Shown: positions 17,281-27,151, numbered from the stretch's first letter. The stretch is 64,000 nt of DNA from Caulobacter sp. NIBR2454 (GCF_027474405.1 NZ_CP114871.1:434001-498000), one strand, 5' to 3'. The notes: a model not told the origin generated them from the sequence alone. Numbers and translations: made by a program.

Positions 17281-20200
17281 ATGGCACAGGTTCATAACAA
17301 CACTGAGTTGACGACCGCGCTTGCTGGCGGTGACACGACCATCGAACTGCTCGGCGGTGACTACTCGGCGAACGTGACGATCAGTCGAGGCGTGACCATC
17401 ACGCTCGGCGCTGGCGTGGGGGCGGAGGATGCCAAGATCACCGGCCAGTGGACGATCAATAGCGCGGCAAGCGTCACGATCGACGGTCTTCTGTTCGTCA
17501 ACGAGACGTTGGCGGGGGATACGGGAACCTTCTATTCGGTTCAGATTCAGGGCGCGGCGGCAGGCGTCACCCACACTATTTCTGGTTCAACCTTCTTGCG
17601 GGAAGCTCCGGATTGGGAGACGGCTGGTTCCAACAATCCGAACCATTATGCGATCTATGTCACCAACACGGTGAACGCCACTGGCCGCGTGGTGATCGAC
17701 AATAATGTCATCACCAGCGCCAACGATGAAAACCCTTATGGGCCCGGCGTGTGGCGCAGCGGCGTGTGGGTGACGGGGACGACTAACGGCGTCGTTGAGA
17801 TCACTGAAAACGATTTCGCCCATGTTCGCGGCGCGCTTAACGCCGGAACTTATTCTGATAGCTGGCTGATTTCGGGAAATTCATTCTCCGACGCCGGGAC
17901 CGCCATTGCCTTCGGCAACAGCGTGCCTGGCGACTTGTCCAAGGTTACGGACAACACCTTTGGCGAGAACGTGGATCTCGAGCTGAACCTGAAAGGTGAA
18001 ACGGGCGGCGTAGATCTGTCCGACTTCGACGCGGCGCAATTCGACGATGCCGGCACCTACATCCTCGGCGGTGCCGGGTTGGACACGGCCGTCTTCAACG
18101 GCTCCATCAATACCCTGAAGCCGTTCGTGAAGTGGGATGCCGACGGGTCCGGCTGGCTCATCAACTACACGGGTCCCACCAGCTTCGCAGATCCCGACGG
18201 TGCAGGGCCTGAGACAGCGGCGACGGCGACGGCCGCCGCTTTGGTAGGCGAGAGCATGGTGGTCAACGTCGAGAAGATCGTTGCGGACAACGCAACGTTC
18301 CTGCTCGTCGGCTCAGGCGGGTTCGCGACCATCGGCGCGGCGATAGCGGCGGCCGATCCCGGCGACACCATCCGGATCGCGGCCGGGACCTACACTGAGA
18401 ACGTCGTCATTAGCAAAGCGGACCTGACCATCATCGGCGACGGCGACGCGACGATCATCCAAGGGACGGGGATCAATGGTTCGATAGGCGTCAACATTCA
18501 GGCGTCCGGCGCCGCCATTCAGGACATCAAGGTCGCTGGCTTCCACTACGACGTGCGTATCACCGGGGACGTGAGCGACATCGTCATCGACGACGTCACC
18601 TTCGCGGACGCCAAGGTTGGCCTTGGCAAATCGACCGCATCGGACATCACCGGCCTGACAGTCAAGGACAGCACGTTCACGGACTTGGTCATCGGCGTTG
18701 ATCTGCCCACGGCATCCTCGGAAGGTCGTGTGACGAACCTAGAGTTCCTCGACAACGCCTTCACCGACATCACCCACAAGGGCTTCTATGCCGAAGCCCT
18801 GTCGAACGCCCTGTTGGAGGGCGTGACCATGACCCGGGTGGGGCAGGAGGGGAATGACAGCGGCCTCAACGGCAACGGCATCGACATCAATCTGAAGTAC
18901 GACGCCTATTCCGACATCACCATCAAGGACTTCACCTTCGTGGACGTCGGCGGTGATGACGCCAACGGCGCGGCCATCGCGGTCAAGGCGCGGAACGATG
19001 GCAGCACCTACGGCGCCGATCCCGCCAGCTTCACCGGCGCGGTGCTGATCGAAGGCGGCTCCATCACTGGCGCGACCGTCGGGGTCCGCGCGGGCGAGGC
19101 GGGCCAGACCGTCGCGGATCCCGCCGTGAAGATCGTCGATGTGACGATCAACAGTTCGGTGGCGGACATCGACAACCGGACTACCTCCACCATGACTCTT
19201 GCCGTAGCCACGCCGCTGTCGGTGGCTGGCACCTCCGTTGGCTACATCGACGACGGCGTCGCTGATGTCCTTACCGTGGGCGCCGGAGGGACCTATTCGA
19301 CCATCACCGCCGCCCTGGCGGCCGCGCATGAAGGCGACACGATCAAGGTCGCGGCAGGCACCTACAACGAAAGCGTTGTCGTCAACGTCGCCAACCTCAC
19401 CATCGAGGGCGCCGACGGGGTGGTGATCAAGGGCACGTTCAACGCCGACAACGGCGCGTTCAGCGGCGACCTGTCGGATTGGATCGGGACCCAGCTGTCC
19501 TACAACGGGAATTCCGGCGCGGGCGTCACCGTCCGGGCGGATGGTTTCACGCTCAAGGACGTCAAGATCGACGATTTCTTCCAGGGCGTTCGGTTCGACA
19601 CGGACGTGGATGACGCCACCCTGACCGACGTCGATATCGAGAACTCGCTGTTTGGCCTGCACAAGACGACGACGGCCGACGTGGTCGGCCTGACGATCAC
19701 CCGCGGTTCGATCGTCGATGGCTATCAGGGGACGGATTTCACCAAGAGCACAAGCAGTCTGACCGACGGCCAGCTCAAGGACGTCAACATCACCGGGACC
19801 CTGTTCCAGGACTTGAGCGCCAAGGGCATCTATACCGAGGCCTTGGCTGACGCCCTGATCACCGGGATCACCATGACCAATGTTGGCGTGTTCGGCCGCG
19901 GCGACTCCTTCGGCGTCATCGGCGAGCACGGCGCCGGCATCGACATCAATCTTAAGAGCGGTTCCTACAGCGACATCACGATCCAGAACTTCACGTTCAC
20001 GGATGTGGGCACGTCCAACGGGGCTGGGCCGTCGCACAACAACGCCGGCGCCATCACCATCAAGGCCCGCAATGATGCGCCGAGCTACAACGCCAATCCG
20101 GCGACCATCACCGATACAGTGATCATCCGAAACGGAGCGATCGACGGCACTTCCACCGGTATTCGTGTTGGCGAAGAGGGCAAGACGGTTAGTGGGCCGA

Positions 20201-21237
20201 GAGTCAGCGTCACCGATGTAAAGGTGATCGACTTTGTGGACAGTACCGACCATGGAGCCTTCATCAACGACACAACCTCGCCGATGAGCGTGGTCTTTAC
20301 TTCGGCCGGGTTCATTTTCGATCAGGGCGCCAGCAGCGGGGTGATCAACTTCACGCCCTACACCGCCCCGGCTCCGGATCCCGAGCCGGAAGAGGAAGAG
20401 CCCGCTCCGCCGCCTCCTCCTCCGCCTCCCCCGCCTAACCCGGGTCAGGGACCTGGCGCCCAGCTTCCTGACGCCATCGTCGAGTCCTTCGACAACGTCA
20501 CCGGCGTCGATCCGACTTCTGAAAAGGCGAGCCAGCCGACCATCATCCTGCCCAGCGGCGAAGAGGTTCCCAACCCGATCTACGAAGAGGTCCTGGAAAT
20601 GGCGGACCTGGTCGCTCAGCTCCAGGCGGGCCTGATCTCGGAGGAGACCGTCATCGACAAGATGGTCGAGTTCGCCACCGACACCACGGCGGTGGCGTTG
20701 CAGGCCTATCAGTTCTTCACCGGGGCCACGCCGACGAAGGAAGGCGTCACCTATCTCGTCAACAGCGACGATAACGAGAACGACCTGACCGATCCCTATT
20801 ACGCCACCTTCAGCCCGGACAACCGCTACATCAACTTCGCGGTCAGCCTGGGTACGGGCGGCGAGGGCGCCGCCAATTTCGAGGCGGAGTACGGACAGCT
20901 CTCCTTCGAGGACGCCGTGAAGTCGGCCTACGACACCATCATCGGTCTGGACAACGCCGAGGCGGCCGGCATCAACGTGACGGAGGCCATCGCCTATGTC
21001 ATGGCGCAACTGGCTTACTTCACGGCCTTGGGCGGCACCGCGCTGGGCGCCAAGGCGGCCATGGTCGGGTTCCTGATGTTCGCGGGCATGAACGCCAAGG
21101 TCGGCGTCTATTACGACGGCACCCGCGGCTTCCTGGCCGACGCCTTCAACGGCGAGGCTGACTACAATGTCGACCTGACCGGCGGCGCGGGCTCAGGGGG
21201 TTTCACCTCTTCGGGTCTGGAGCTTGGTCTGGCCTGA
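17281..21237 (+). CDS. Giant beta-helix surface protein with a C-terminal RsaA-like S-layer/LPS anchor domain
   Basis: A protein of 1318 residues from the ATG at 17281, with a purine-rich ribosome-binding site. No signal peptide is present. Residues 1-240 and 340-1019 are right-handed parallel beta-helix sequence; residues 340-662 and 663-1019 are two homologous units of about 323 residues, each opening with a TIxxALAAAxxGDTI-like motif and PGDTIRIAAGTYTENV-type strand. A single RTX-like motif (GGAGLDTAVF) is near 263. A Pro/Glu linker (about 1030-1057) leads to residues 1125-1310, where TTAVALQAYQFFTG, NDLTDPYYATF, RYINFAVSLGTG and SAYDTIIG align with the N-terminal LPS-binding region of Caulobacter RsaA as I recall it. 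The end (LELGLA) resembles an RsaA-type secretion tail. Ligand or enzymatic role is unknown. Confidence 0.8.
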   Translation: MAQVHNNTELTTALAGGDTTIELLGGDYSANVTISRGVTITLGAGVGAEDAKITGQWTINSAASVTIDGLLFVNETLAGDTGTFYSVQIQGAAAGVTHTISGSTFLREAPDWETAGSNNPNHYAIYVTNTVNATGRVVIDNNVITSANDENPYGPGVWRSGVWVTGTTNGVVEITENDFAHVRGALNAGTYSDSWLISGNSFSDAGTAIAFGNSVPGDLSKVTDNTFGENVDLELNLKGETGGVDLSDFDAAQFDDAGTYILGGAGLDTAVFNGSINTLKPFVKWDADGSGWLINYTGPTSFADPDGAGPETAATATAAALVGESMVVNVEKIVADNATFLLVGSGGFATIGAAIAAADPGDTIRIAAGTYTENVVISKADLTIIGDGDATIIQGTGINGSIGVNIQASGAAIQDIKVAGFHYDVRITGDVSDIVIDDVTFADAKVGLGKSTASDITGLTVKDSTFTDLVIGVDLPTASSEGRVTNLEFLDNAFTDITHKGFYAEALSNALLEGVTMTRVGQEGNDSGLNGNGIDINLKYDAYSDITIKDFTFVDVGGDDANGAAIAVKARNDGSTYGADPASFTGAVLIEGGSITGATVGVRAGEAGQTVADPAVKIVDVTINSSVADIDNRTTSTMTLAVATPLSVAGTSVGYIDDGVADVLTVGAGGTYSTITAALAAAHEGDTIKVAAGTYNESVVVNVANLTIEGADGVVIKGTFNADNGAFSGDLSDWIGTQLSYNGNSGAGVTVRADGFTLKDVKIDDFFQGVRFDTDVDDATLTDVDIENSLFGLHKTTTADVVGLTITRGSIVDGYQGTDFTKSTSSLTDGQLKDVNITGTLFQDLSAKGIYTEALADALITGITMTNVGVFGRGDSFGVIGEHGAGIDINLKSGSYSDITIQNFTFTDVGTSNGAGPSHNNAGAITIKARNDAPSYNANPATITDTVIIRNGAIDGTSTGIRVGEEGKTVSGPRVSVTDVKVIDFVDSTDHGAFINDTTSPMSVVFTSAGFIFDQGASSGVINFTPYTAPAPDPEPEEEEPAPPPPPPPPPPNPGQGPGAQLPDAIVESFDNVTGVDPTSEKASQPTIILPSGEEVPNPIYEEVLEMADLVAQLQAGLISEETVIDKMVEFATDTTAVALQAYQFFTGATPTKEGVTYLVNSDDNENDLTDPYYATFSPDNRYINFAVSLGTGGEGAANFEAEYGQLSFEDAVKSAYDTIIGLDNAEAAGINVTEAIAYVMAQLAYFTALGGTALGAKAAMVGFLMFAGMNAKVGVYYDGTRGFLADAFNGEADYNVDLTGGAGSGGFTSSGLELGLA

Positions 21238-21244
21238 TCGGGGA

Positions 21245-21523
21245 TCAACCGGCGAGGCGGCTTAGCGCCTCGTCGGTCTCCAGGCCCTCGATCTCGACCT
21301 GCTTGAGGCGGGCGGTCTGGCCGGCGACGATCGTGATCGCGGACTTGGGCACGCCCAGCGTCTTGGCCAGCAGAATGACGAGCGCCGCATTGGCCTCGCC
21401 GTCGGCCGGCGGGGCGCTGACGCGGGCCTTCAGGAAGGCTCGTCCCTCGGCGTCCTTGTCCCAGCCGTCGATCCGGTCTCGCCCGCCGCGAGGCGTCAGG
21501 CGGACCGCGATCCGAGCGGCCAT
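21245..21523 (-). CDS. DUF167/YggU-family protein
   Basis: A protein of 92 residues. The DUF167 signature is visible: VRLTPRGGRDRIDGW at the N-terminus and LKARVSAPPADGEANAALVILLAKTLGVPKS in the centre. The fold is small alpha/beta and its biochemical function is unsettled. It lies 3 bases after YggT on the same strand, a pairing common in proteobacteria. It converges with the beta-helix gene, leaving only 7 bases between stops. Confidence 0.9.
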   Translation of the reverse strand: MAARIAVRLTPRGGRDRIDGWDKDAEGRAFLKARVSAPPADGEANAALVILLAKTLGVPKSAITIVAGQTARLKQVEIEGLETDEALSRLAG

Positions 21524-21526
21524 GCC

Positions 21527-21832
21527 TTAGCCCAGCGCGCCCACGATGATGGGGGCGAGGGTGCGGTTGAAGATGATCTGTATGAATTGCAGCAGCAACC
21601 AGGCCACGATCGGGCTGATGTCGATGCCGCCCAGGGTCGGCAGAACCCGCTGCAGCGGACGCAGGATCGGGTCGGTGATCCGCTCCAGCATCGTCAGCAC
21701 CTGGTACACGAAGCGGTTGCGCGTGTTGATGATGTCGAACGCCACCAGCCAGCTCACGATCGCGCGGGCGAAGATCAGGAAGATCAACAGGCTGATGATG
21801 GTGTTCACCAGCCAAACAATGGCGTAGCCCAT
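21527..21832 (-). CDS. YggT-family inner-membrane protein
   Basis: A protein of 101 residues with two or more hydrophobic segments (YAIVWLVNTIISLLIFLIFARAI; PIVAWLLLQFIQIIF) and the conserved YggT centre LTMLERITDPILRPLQRVLP. I chose the ATG at 21832 because TGGAGG precedes it at good spacing; an in-frame ATG 15 bases upstream would contain that site. YggT proteins are linked to osmotic tolerance and cell-division or assembly functions. Cotranscribed with the YggU-like gene. Confidence 0.88.
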   Translation of the reverse strand: MGYAIVWLVNTIISLLIFLIFARAIVSWLVAFDIINTRNRFVYQVLTMLERITDPILRPLQRVLPTLGGIDISPIVAWLLLQFIQIIFNRTLAPIIVGALG

Positions 21833-21945
21833 GGGGCCTCCAGACATGTCCAAGGCTTGGGTTGTATCCGTCGATGGACCGCCGCCGCAACCCTTGACAG
21901 GGATCGCGCCCCCACCGTATGTGCCCGCTCTCAGCCGCGAGGCAG

Positions 21946-22021
<76 letters not shown>

Positions 22022-22023
22022 GA

Positions 22024-22054
22024 AAGGCCCCGTCGCAAAACGACGGGGCCTTTT
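22024..22054. terminator. Bidirectional intrinsic terminator
   Basis: A 12-bp stem (AAGGCCCCGTCG / CGACGGGGCCTT) with loop CAAAA is followed by T residues on both strands. It ends the tRNA-Ala transcript on the plus strand and the small membrane-protein gene on the minus strand. Confidence 0.85.
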
Positions 22055-22072
22055 CCATGTCTGACTTGCGGA

Positions 22073-22285
22073 TCAGCTGTCGTTGGCGGCGCGATAGCTG
22101 CGGGCGCGGCGCTTGCGGGCGCTTTCGCGTGGGGCGCGGGTGAAGAGGAAGATGCTCAGGGCGCTCATGCCCAGCATGCCGACGCGCAGGGAGGTTTCAG
22201 CCTCCGGCGACATCCAGGCGAACAGCGAGGCGGCGAGGAAAAAGAGGGCGGACAGGAGCCAGAGGGGCGAGGCGGTGTTGTTCAT
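22073..22285 (-). CDS. Small two-helix membrane protein
   Basis: A protein of 70 residues from the ATG at 22285; a TTG 12 bases upstream is an alternative. Two hydrophobic segments ([18 protein letters not shown] and [16 protein letters not shown]) are separated by a short acidic loop, and the C-terminus is strongly basic ([14 protein letters not shown]), so both ends are probably cytoplasmic. It is backed by a good terminator. Function unknown. Confidence 0.6.
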   Translation of the reverse strand: MNNTASPLWLLSALFFLAASLFAWMSPEAETSLRVGMLGMSALSIFLFTRAPRESARKRRARSYRAANDS

Positions 22286-22485
22286 GGTCGTCGTCAATCA
22301 ATAGGGTCTGCCGCGGCTGCGGGCCGCCGCGTTCGGATCGGTTTGTTTTTTCGGAAGCGCCTTCTGGCCGGGGGCGGCGTCAGGCTCAAGTTTCGTTTTG
22401 TTAATCACTTGGCTCGCATGCGGCCTGATGTCGCCTGAGGCGGGACCTTAACGGTTCGCGCAAATCTGGCTGGCATCATGGAAGC

Positions 22486-24567
22486 ATGCACAAGGCTCCG
22501 TCCTTCGCGACGTTCCATCGACCGCCGCTGACCGCCGTTACCTGGACGCTGGTCGCCTTTCTGGCTTCGGCGGCCTGCACGGGGGCCAGTCTCGCCTTCG
22601 CGCGGGAGGCGGGTCAGTTCGCCGCCATCTGGCCAGCCAACGCCGTGATCCTGGCACTGATGCTGCGAGCCCCCAGGCCGTTCCGCCTGTGGATGATCGT
22701 CGCCGGCTATGTCGGCATGGTCGCCGCCTCCAGCGCGCTGGCAGCCTGGGCTCTGGGCGACGCGGCGGTGCTCTACAGCGCGAATGTGGTCGAGCTGCTG
22801 CTTTGCCTGGCCGTACTGGAGCGCATGGCGCCGCGGGGGCTGGACTTCACCCGCGGCCGGGACCTGCTGTTGTTCTGCGGTCTGACCATGCTGGCTCCGG
22901 CTGTTTCAGCCAGCCTTTCCGTACTGGCCGTGAGCGTCATGGGCCTGCCCGCATCCCCGTGGAGCTGGATGATCTGGTTCGCCCGGAATCTGATGGGTCT
23001 GCTGGTCGTGACGCCGGCCCTGCTGATGATCTCGCCCCGTCGAATGCGCACCCGTCGCCGCCGTTCATGGCGCTGGGGAGACGTGTTGGTCGGCGCACTT
23101 CTGCTGGCCGTCCTGGCGGCCGTGTTCAGCCAGTCGCGCTACCCCCTGCTGTTCCTCATTCCGCCGGCCTTGGTGCTGGTGGCCTTCCGGCGCGGCGCCT
23201 TTGGCGGGGCCTTGGGCCTGTTGGTGACGGCGGCCGTGTCGATGAGCGCCACGGTCGCTCAATCTGGCCCCATCATGCTTATCCCCGGCTCCCTGACGAT
23301 CCGGGTCCTGGTGCTGCAGGGCTTCCTGATCGCCATGGCCGCCTCGACCCTTCCGGTCGCGGCCGCGCTCGCCAGGCAGCGCCGGCTCATGATCTCGCTG
23401 AAGAAGGCGCGTAGCCGGGCGGATCGTCATCGTCGCGAGGCGGAGGCGAGCGAGCGCCGTTACCGCCTGATGGCCGACAACGCCACGGACATGATCGTCC
23501 GCTACGCGCCGTCCGGCCGCATACTGTTCGTCTCGCCGGCCAGCTTGCAGGTGCAGGGTTATGCGCCGGACGCACTGATCGGACGCTTCCTGCAGGACTT
23601 CATCCATCCGGACGACATGCAGCGCCTCATCGAGAACGCGCGCCGACTGATGGCGAGCGAAGAAGCGGAGCGTCGGCCCATTGAGTTCCGCTCGCGTATG
23701 CCTGACGGCGAGTGGCACTGGTTCGAGACCAATCCCTCGGTCCGTCGCGACGACCAAGGCGCGCCCGTCGAGTTCATCGACGTGATGCGCAACATCACAG
23801 CCCGTAAGGAGGCCGAGGCCGAACTGGCCGCCGCCAGGGCGGCCGCCGGCCAAGCCGCCATCGCCAAGGCGGATTTTCTTGGCGCCATGAATCACGAACT
23901 GCGCACGCCCCTGACTTCGATCATCGGCTTCTCGGACCTGCTGGTGGAGAGCGAGGCCCTGCCGGCGGCCGAGCATCGCTACGCTGAATGCGTGCGGCTG
24001 GCGGCGGGCAATCTGTTCGGCCTGATCAATGACATCCTGGATTTCTCGCGTATCGACTCCGGTTCTCTGCGGCTGGAGCCCGAGGTCGTGAGCCCAACCG
24101 ATCTCTTCGCCGAAACCATCGCCCTCGTGGAGGAAGCCGCTCGGGCCAAGGGTCTGGACCTCAGGCTGAACATCGACCCGAGTGCGACCGCGCCCGTGAT
24201 GGTCGATCCCCAGCGTCTTCGCCAGATCACCCTCAATTTCCTCGCCAACGCGGTGAAGTTCACACTCCAGGGCGCCGTCACCCTGACTGTGTCGCGGGTC
24301 GACGGCCTGCTGCGGGTCGAAGTGGCCGACACCGGACCCGGCGTGGACGAGAACCAGCGTGCGGCCTTGTTCGAGCGCTTCAGCCAGGGCGATAATTCCC
24401 GAACCCGCAGCCACGGCGGGACAGGCCTGGGCCTGGCCATCTGCCGAGGTCTGGCGCTCGCCATGGGCGGCCAGGCCGGCTATTCGCCGGGCGCGCGGGG
24501 CGGATCGATATTCTGGTGCGAGGTCGCCGCGCCGGCGGCGCCGATGGAGATGGAGGCGGCGGGATGA
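22486..24567 (+). CDS. MASE1-PAS hybrid-free sensor histidine kinase
   Basis: A protein of 693 residues. The first 300 residues are a multi-helix membrane sensor of MASE1 type (FAAIWPANAVILALML; FARNLMGLLVVTPALLM). A PAS domain follows (residues about 325-445, YRLMADNATDMIVRYAPSGRI and the PAC-like GEWHWFETNPSVRRDDQG). HisKA has the phospho-acceptor His470 in MNHELRTPLTS; the ATPase domain has NFLANAVKF (N box), ADTGPGVDEN (G1), FERFSQGD (F box) and GGTGLGLAIC (G2). No receiver domain is attached. It overlaps the next gene, a receiver protein, by four bases, so they form a two-component pair. The signal is unknown. Confidence 0.9.
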   Translation: MHKAPSFATFHRPPLTAVTWTLVAFLASAACTGASLAFAREAGQFAAIWPANAVILALMLRAPRPFRLWMIVAGYVGMVAASSALAAWALGDAAVLYSANVVELLLCLAVLERMAPRGLDFTRGRDLLLFCGLTMLAPAVSASLSVLAVSVMGLPASPWSWMIWFARNLMGLLVVTPALLMISPRRMRTRRRRSWRWGDVLVGALLLAVLAAVFSQSRYPLLFLIPPALVLVAFRRGAFGGALGLLVTAAVSMSATVAQSGPIMLIPGSLTIRVLVLQGFLIAMAASTLPVAAALARQRRLMISLKKARSRADRHRREAEASERRYRLMADNATDMIVRYAPSGRILFVSPASLQVQGYAPDALIGRFLQDFIHPDDMQRLIENARRLMASEEAERRPIEFRSRMPDGEWHWFETNPSVRRDDQGAPVEFIDVMRNITARKEAEAELAAARAAAGQAAIAKADFLGAMNHELRTPLTSIIGFSDLLVESEALPAAEHRYAECVRLAAGNLFGLINDILDFSRIDSGSLRLEPEVVSPTDLFAETIALVEEAARAKGLDLRLNIDPSATAPVMVDPQRLRQITLNFLANAVKFTLQGAVTLTVSRVDGLLRVEVADTGPGVDENQRAALFERFSQGDNSRTRSHGGTGLGLAICRGLALAMGGQAGYSPGARGGSIFWCEVAAPAAPMEMEAAG

Positions 24568-25022
24568 GCATGGGCGAGAAATCAAAGACGCCGCAGATCG
24601 TTCTGGTCGAGGACGACGCCCTGATCGCCGAATGGGTCCAGGTTCGCCTTCGGGCGGCGGGCTTCGAGGTCGACTGGCTGCAGAACGGCCAGACGGGCCT
24701 GAACCGCATCAAGCGGTCGCCGCCGGACCTGGTGCTGCTGGATATATCTATGCCGTTGATGGATGGGTTCGCCGTACTGCGCGAGCTTCGCTACGACCCC
24801 AAGACCAAGACCGTTCCGGTTCTTATGATGACCGCCCAGAACACCAAGGCGGATGTGGAGCGGGCAGGGCAGCTGCGCGCCAACGGCTACATCACCAAGC
24901 CGTTCATCGCCCAGGACCTGATCGCGCGCGTGCGCAAGCTGATCCAGGCGCATCAGTCGCCGAAAGCGTCCCAGGCCGGCGTATCGCCCCGGGACGTCTC
25001 TTCGGACCCGATCATCATCTAG
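24564..25022 (+). CDS. Single-domain response regulator
   Basis: A protein of 152 residues starting at the ATG that overlaps the kinase stop (ATGA). It is a CheY-like receiver with acidic pocket VEDD, phospho-acceptor Asp60 (LVLLDISMP), the Thr of MMTAQN and the Lys of YITKPF. About 25 residues after the receiver have no DNA-binding or enzymatic domain. It is the obvious partner of the MASE1 kinase and must act through protein contacts or a phosphorelay. Confidence 0.9.
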   Translation: MSMGEKSKTPQIVLVEDDALIAEWVQVRLRAAGFEVDWLQNGQTGLNRIKRSPPDLVLLDISMPLMDGFAVLRELRYDPKTKTVPVLMMTAQNTKADVERAGQLRANGYITKPFIAQDLIARVRKLIQAHQSPKASQAGVSPRDVSSDPIII

Positions 25023-25032
25023 GGCTTGCGCC

Positions 25033-26955
25033 CTAGAATTCCTCCCACTCGTCCGCCACCGCCTGGGTGGTCGGCTTCATGGCGGTCACGGTGCGCGCGC
25101 CGGGCCGCTGCGCGGCTGTGACCGAAGTGCGCTTGGGCGTACGGTCCGCCTGCGCGGTCGCGATTTCGCCGACCTTGAAGCGGGCGACCATGCGGGCCAG
25201 CTCCGAGGACTCGCCTTTGAGGGCGTGGGTGGCGGCGGTGGCTTCCTCGACCATGGCGGCGTTCTGCTGGACGACGCTGTCCATCTGGTTGACCGCGACG
25301 TTCACTTCGCCAAGCCCGGTGGACTGCTCCTGCGCGGAAGCGGCGATGTCGGCGACCAGGGCGTCGATCTCGGCCACTTGGGCGACGATCTGTTCCAGGG
25401 CGTGCCCGGTCTGGCCGACCAGATCCACGCCCGATCCCACCTGCTGGGTGGAGGCGTTGATCAGGGCCTTGATCTCCTTGGCCGCTTCGGCGGAGCGCTG
25501 GGCCAGGGCCCGCACTTCGGAGGCGACGACCGCGAAGCCCTTGCCGGCGTCACCTGCACGCGCGGCTTCGACGCCGGCGTTCAGCGCCAGCAGGTTGGTC
25601 TGGAAAGCGATCTCGTCGATCACGCCGATGATGTTGCCGATTTCGCGCGAGGAGCTCTCGATCTGGCCCATGGCGGTGACCGCCTGGCGGACTACCTGGC
25701 CTGAACGTTCGGCGCCATCGCGGGCCGAGGTGACCAGGACGGTCGCTTCCTTGGCGCCGCTGGCCGTCTTCTTGACCGTGGCGGTGATCTGGTCGAGGGC
25801 GGCGGCGGTTTCTTCCAGCGATGCGGCCTGTTGTTCGGTGCGGCGCGACAGCTGGTCCGAAGCGCTGGCGATTTCGTCGGAGCTGAAGCTGACGCCGCTG
25901 GATGCGCCGGCGATCACCGCCATGGTCTCCTGCAGCTTGCTCATGGCGCCGTTGAAGTCTTCCTTGAGCTTGGCGTAGCGGCCGGCGAATTCGGCGTCGA
26001 TGCGCCAGGTCAGGTCGCCGTCGGCCAGGCGAGACAGGCAGTCGGCCAGGGTGTCGACCACCATGTTCTGGATCGCCTCGGTCTTGCGGCGCTCTTCTTC
26101 CGCCGCGCTTTCGAGGCGCTCGGCCTCGAGACGCGCGGCCTCGGCCTCCGCCTGCAGGCGGATTTTGGCCATGGCGTTGTCCTTGAACGTCTGGACGGCG
26201 GCGGCCATCTCGCCGACCTCGTCGGTGCGGCCCACGGCAGGGACGTCCACCGCGTTGTCGCCCGAGGCGAGGCGGCGCATGGCGCCGGTCATGGCCGTCA
26301 CCGGGACAGCGATGGAGCGACGTAGCAGCAGCCCTGCTGCGATGGCGGTCATTGCGACCAGAGCGACGCCGCCGAGCACCACCATCTTGGTCCAGAATGC
26401 GATCGACGCCTGCTGCGCGGCTTCGGCCTTCATAGAGGCTTCGGCGACGGCCTGAATCTCATCGGCGGTGTCTTCGACGGGAGCGATAAGTTTGTCGGCC
26501 ACGCCGTCGTTGGAGACCATGGCCGCCCCCTGGGGACGAGTGAGGGGATCGGCGGCCAACTGAATAGCTGGATTGATGGCGCCGTCGGTCCAGGTCTGGA
26601 AGTTAGCTTTAAGGCGGGCGACGCGCGCCTCTCCCTCGGCGTCGCCCGCGAAGAGCTTGGCCAGGTCGGCGACATGGGCCTCATAGGCGGGGCGATGCGC
26701 TTCGACGAGGCGCTGACGATAGTAATCGTCTCCCGACAACAGCAAACCACGCAGCGAATTCTCCTGCCGCGACAAACGATAGCGCGCCCCCTGAATGGCG
26801 CTGATCACCGTATGGGCCTGTTCGGTCCGTCGGATGGAGGCGTCCAATCGCTCATTGCTGATGAAGATAGCGACGCCCATGGCGGCGATCACACCGATCA
26901 TGACGCTGAAGATCACCATCAGCTTGGCGGGAATGCGCAGATCGTTGAACTTCAT
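25033..26955 (-). CDS. Methyl-accepting chemotaxis protein
   Basis: A protein of 640 residues. Helix 1 (about 12-32) and helix 2 (about 186-210, [20 protein letters not shown]) bracket a periplasmic four-helix-bundle-like sensor. HAMP follows ([22 protein letters not shown]), then a second HAMP-like linker and the signalling domain with the conserved hairpin tip [40 protein letters not shown]. The C-terminus is EWEEF, an xWxxF pentapeptide of the type that tethers CheR/CheB. It senses an unknown ligand and controls CheA. It stands alone; a short palindrome of the two converging stop codons separates it from the response-regulator gene. Confidence 0.95.
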   Translation of the reverse strand: MKFNDLRIPAKLMVIFSVMIGVIAAMGVAIFISNERLDASIRRTEQAHTVISAIQGARYRLSRQENSLRGLLLSGDDYYRQRLVEAHRPAYEAHVADLAKLFAGDAEGEARVARLKANFQTWTDGAINPAIQLAADPLTRPQGAAMVSNDGVADKLIAPVEDTADEIQAVAEASMKAEAAQQASIAFWTKMVVLGGVALVAMTAIAAGLLLRRSIAVPVTAMTGAMRRLASGDNAVDVPAVGRTDEVGEMAAAVQTFKDNAMAKIRLQAEAEAARLEAERLESAAEEERRKTEAIQNMVVDTLADCLSRLADGDLTWRIDAEFAGRYAKLKEDFNGAMSKLQETMAVIAGASSGVSFSSDEIASASDQLSRRTEQQAASLEETAAALDQITATVKKTASGAKEATVLVTSARDGAERSGQVVRQAVTAMGQIESSSREIGNIIGVIDEIAFQTNLLALNAGVEAARAGDAGKGFAVVASEVRALAQRSAEAAKEIKALINASTQQVGSGVDLVGQTGHALEQIVAQVAEIDALVADIAASAQEQSTGLGEVNVAVNQMDSVVQQNAAMVEEATAATHALKGESSELARMVARFKVGEIATAQADRTPKRTSVTAAQRPGARTVTAMKPTTQAVADEWEEF

Positions 26956-27060
26956 GAAGGCCCCCTAAGCCTGTTCCGGCAAGGGGTTTCCGCATCTACG
27001 GCACGCAATTTCGCGCAGCCGGTCGCCCCAAGTCTGGAGCATGAATGCGCCCGATCTTGT

Positions 27061-27074
27061 TTAACGAGTCTTAA
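27061..27074. promoter_or_regulatory. Possible CtrA-like TTAA-N6-TTAA site upstream of the MCP gene
   Basis: TTAACGAGTCTTAA lies 106 bases upstream of the chemoreceptor start in a locally AT-rich region. CtrA of Caulobacter recognises paired TTAA half-sites, usually seven bases apart; here the spacing is six. It is a weak candidate. Confidence 0.3.
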
Positions 27075-27151
27075 TATGCAGGATTTCGATACGCGTCGGA
27101 TTGTCGCGTGTCAGTCATTGTATGAAAGTGATTGCTATCCATCCGCTTATA

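Noticed and set aside
20392..20440. Run of CCT/CCG triplets as a microsatellite or CRISPR-like repeat
   Set aside because: It encodes the Pro-rich linker of the beta-helix protein in frame; there are no spacers and no cas genes.
18739..21009. A long minus-strand open frame of 756 codons opposite the beta-helix gene
   Set aside because: It is rich in Arg, Val, Gly and Asp with no domain, has no ribosome-binding site, and lies wholly opposite a well-supported gene. GC-rich third positions produce such frames.
25019..25036. Terminator between the response regulator and the MCP gene
   Set aside because: CTAGGGC-TTGC-GCCCTAG is only a 7-bp stem formed around the two converging stop codons and has no T run on either side.
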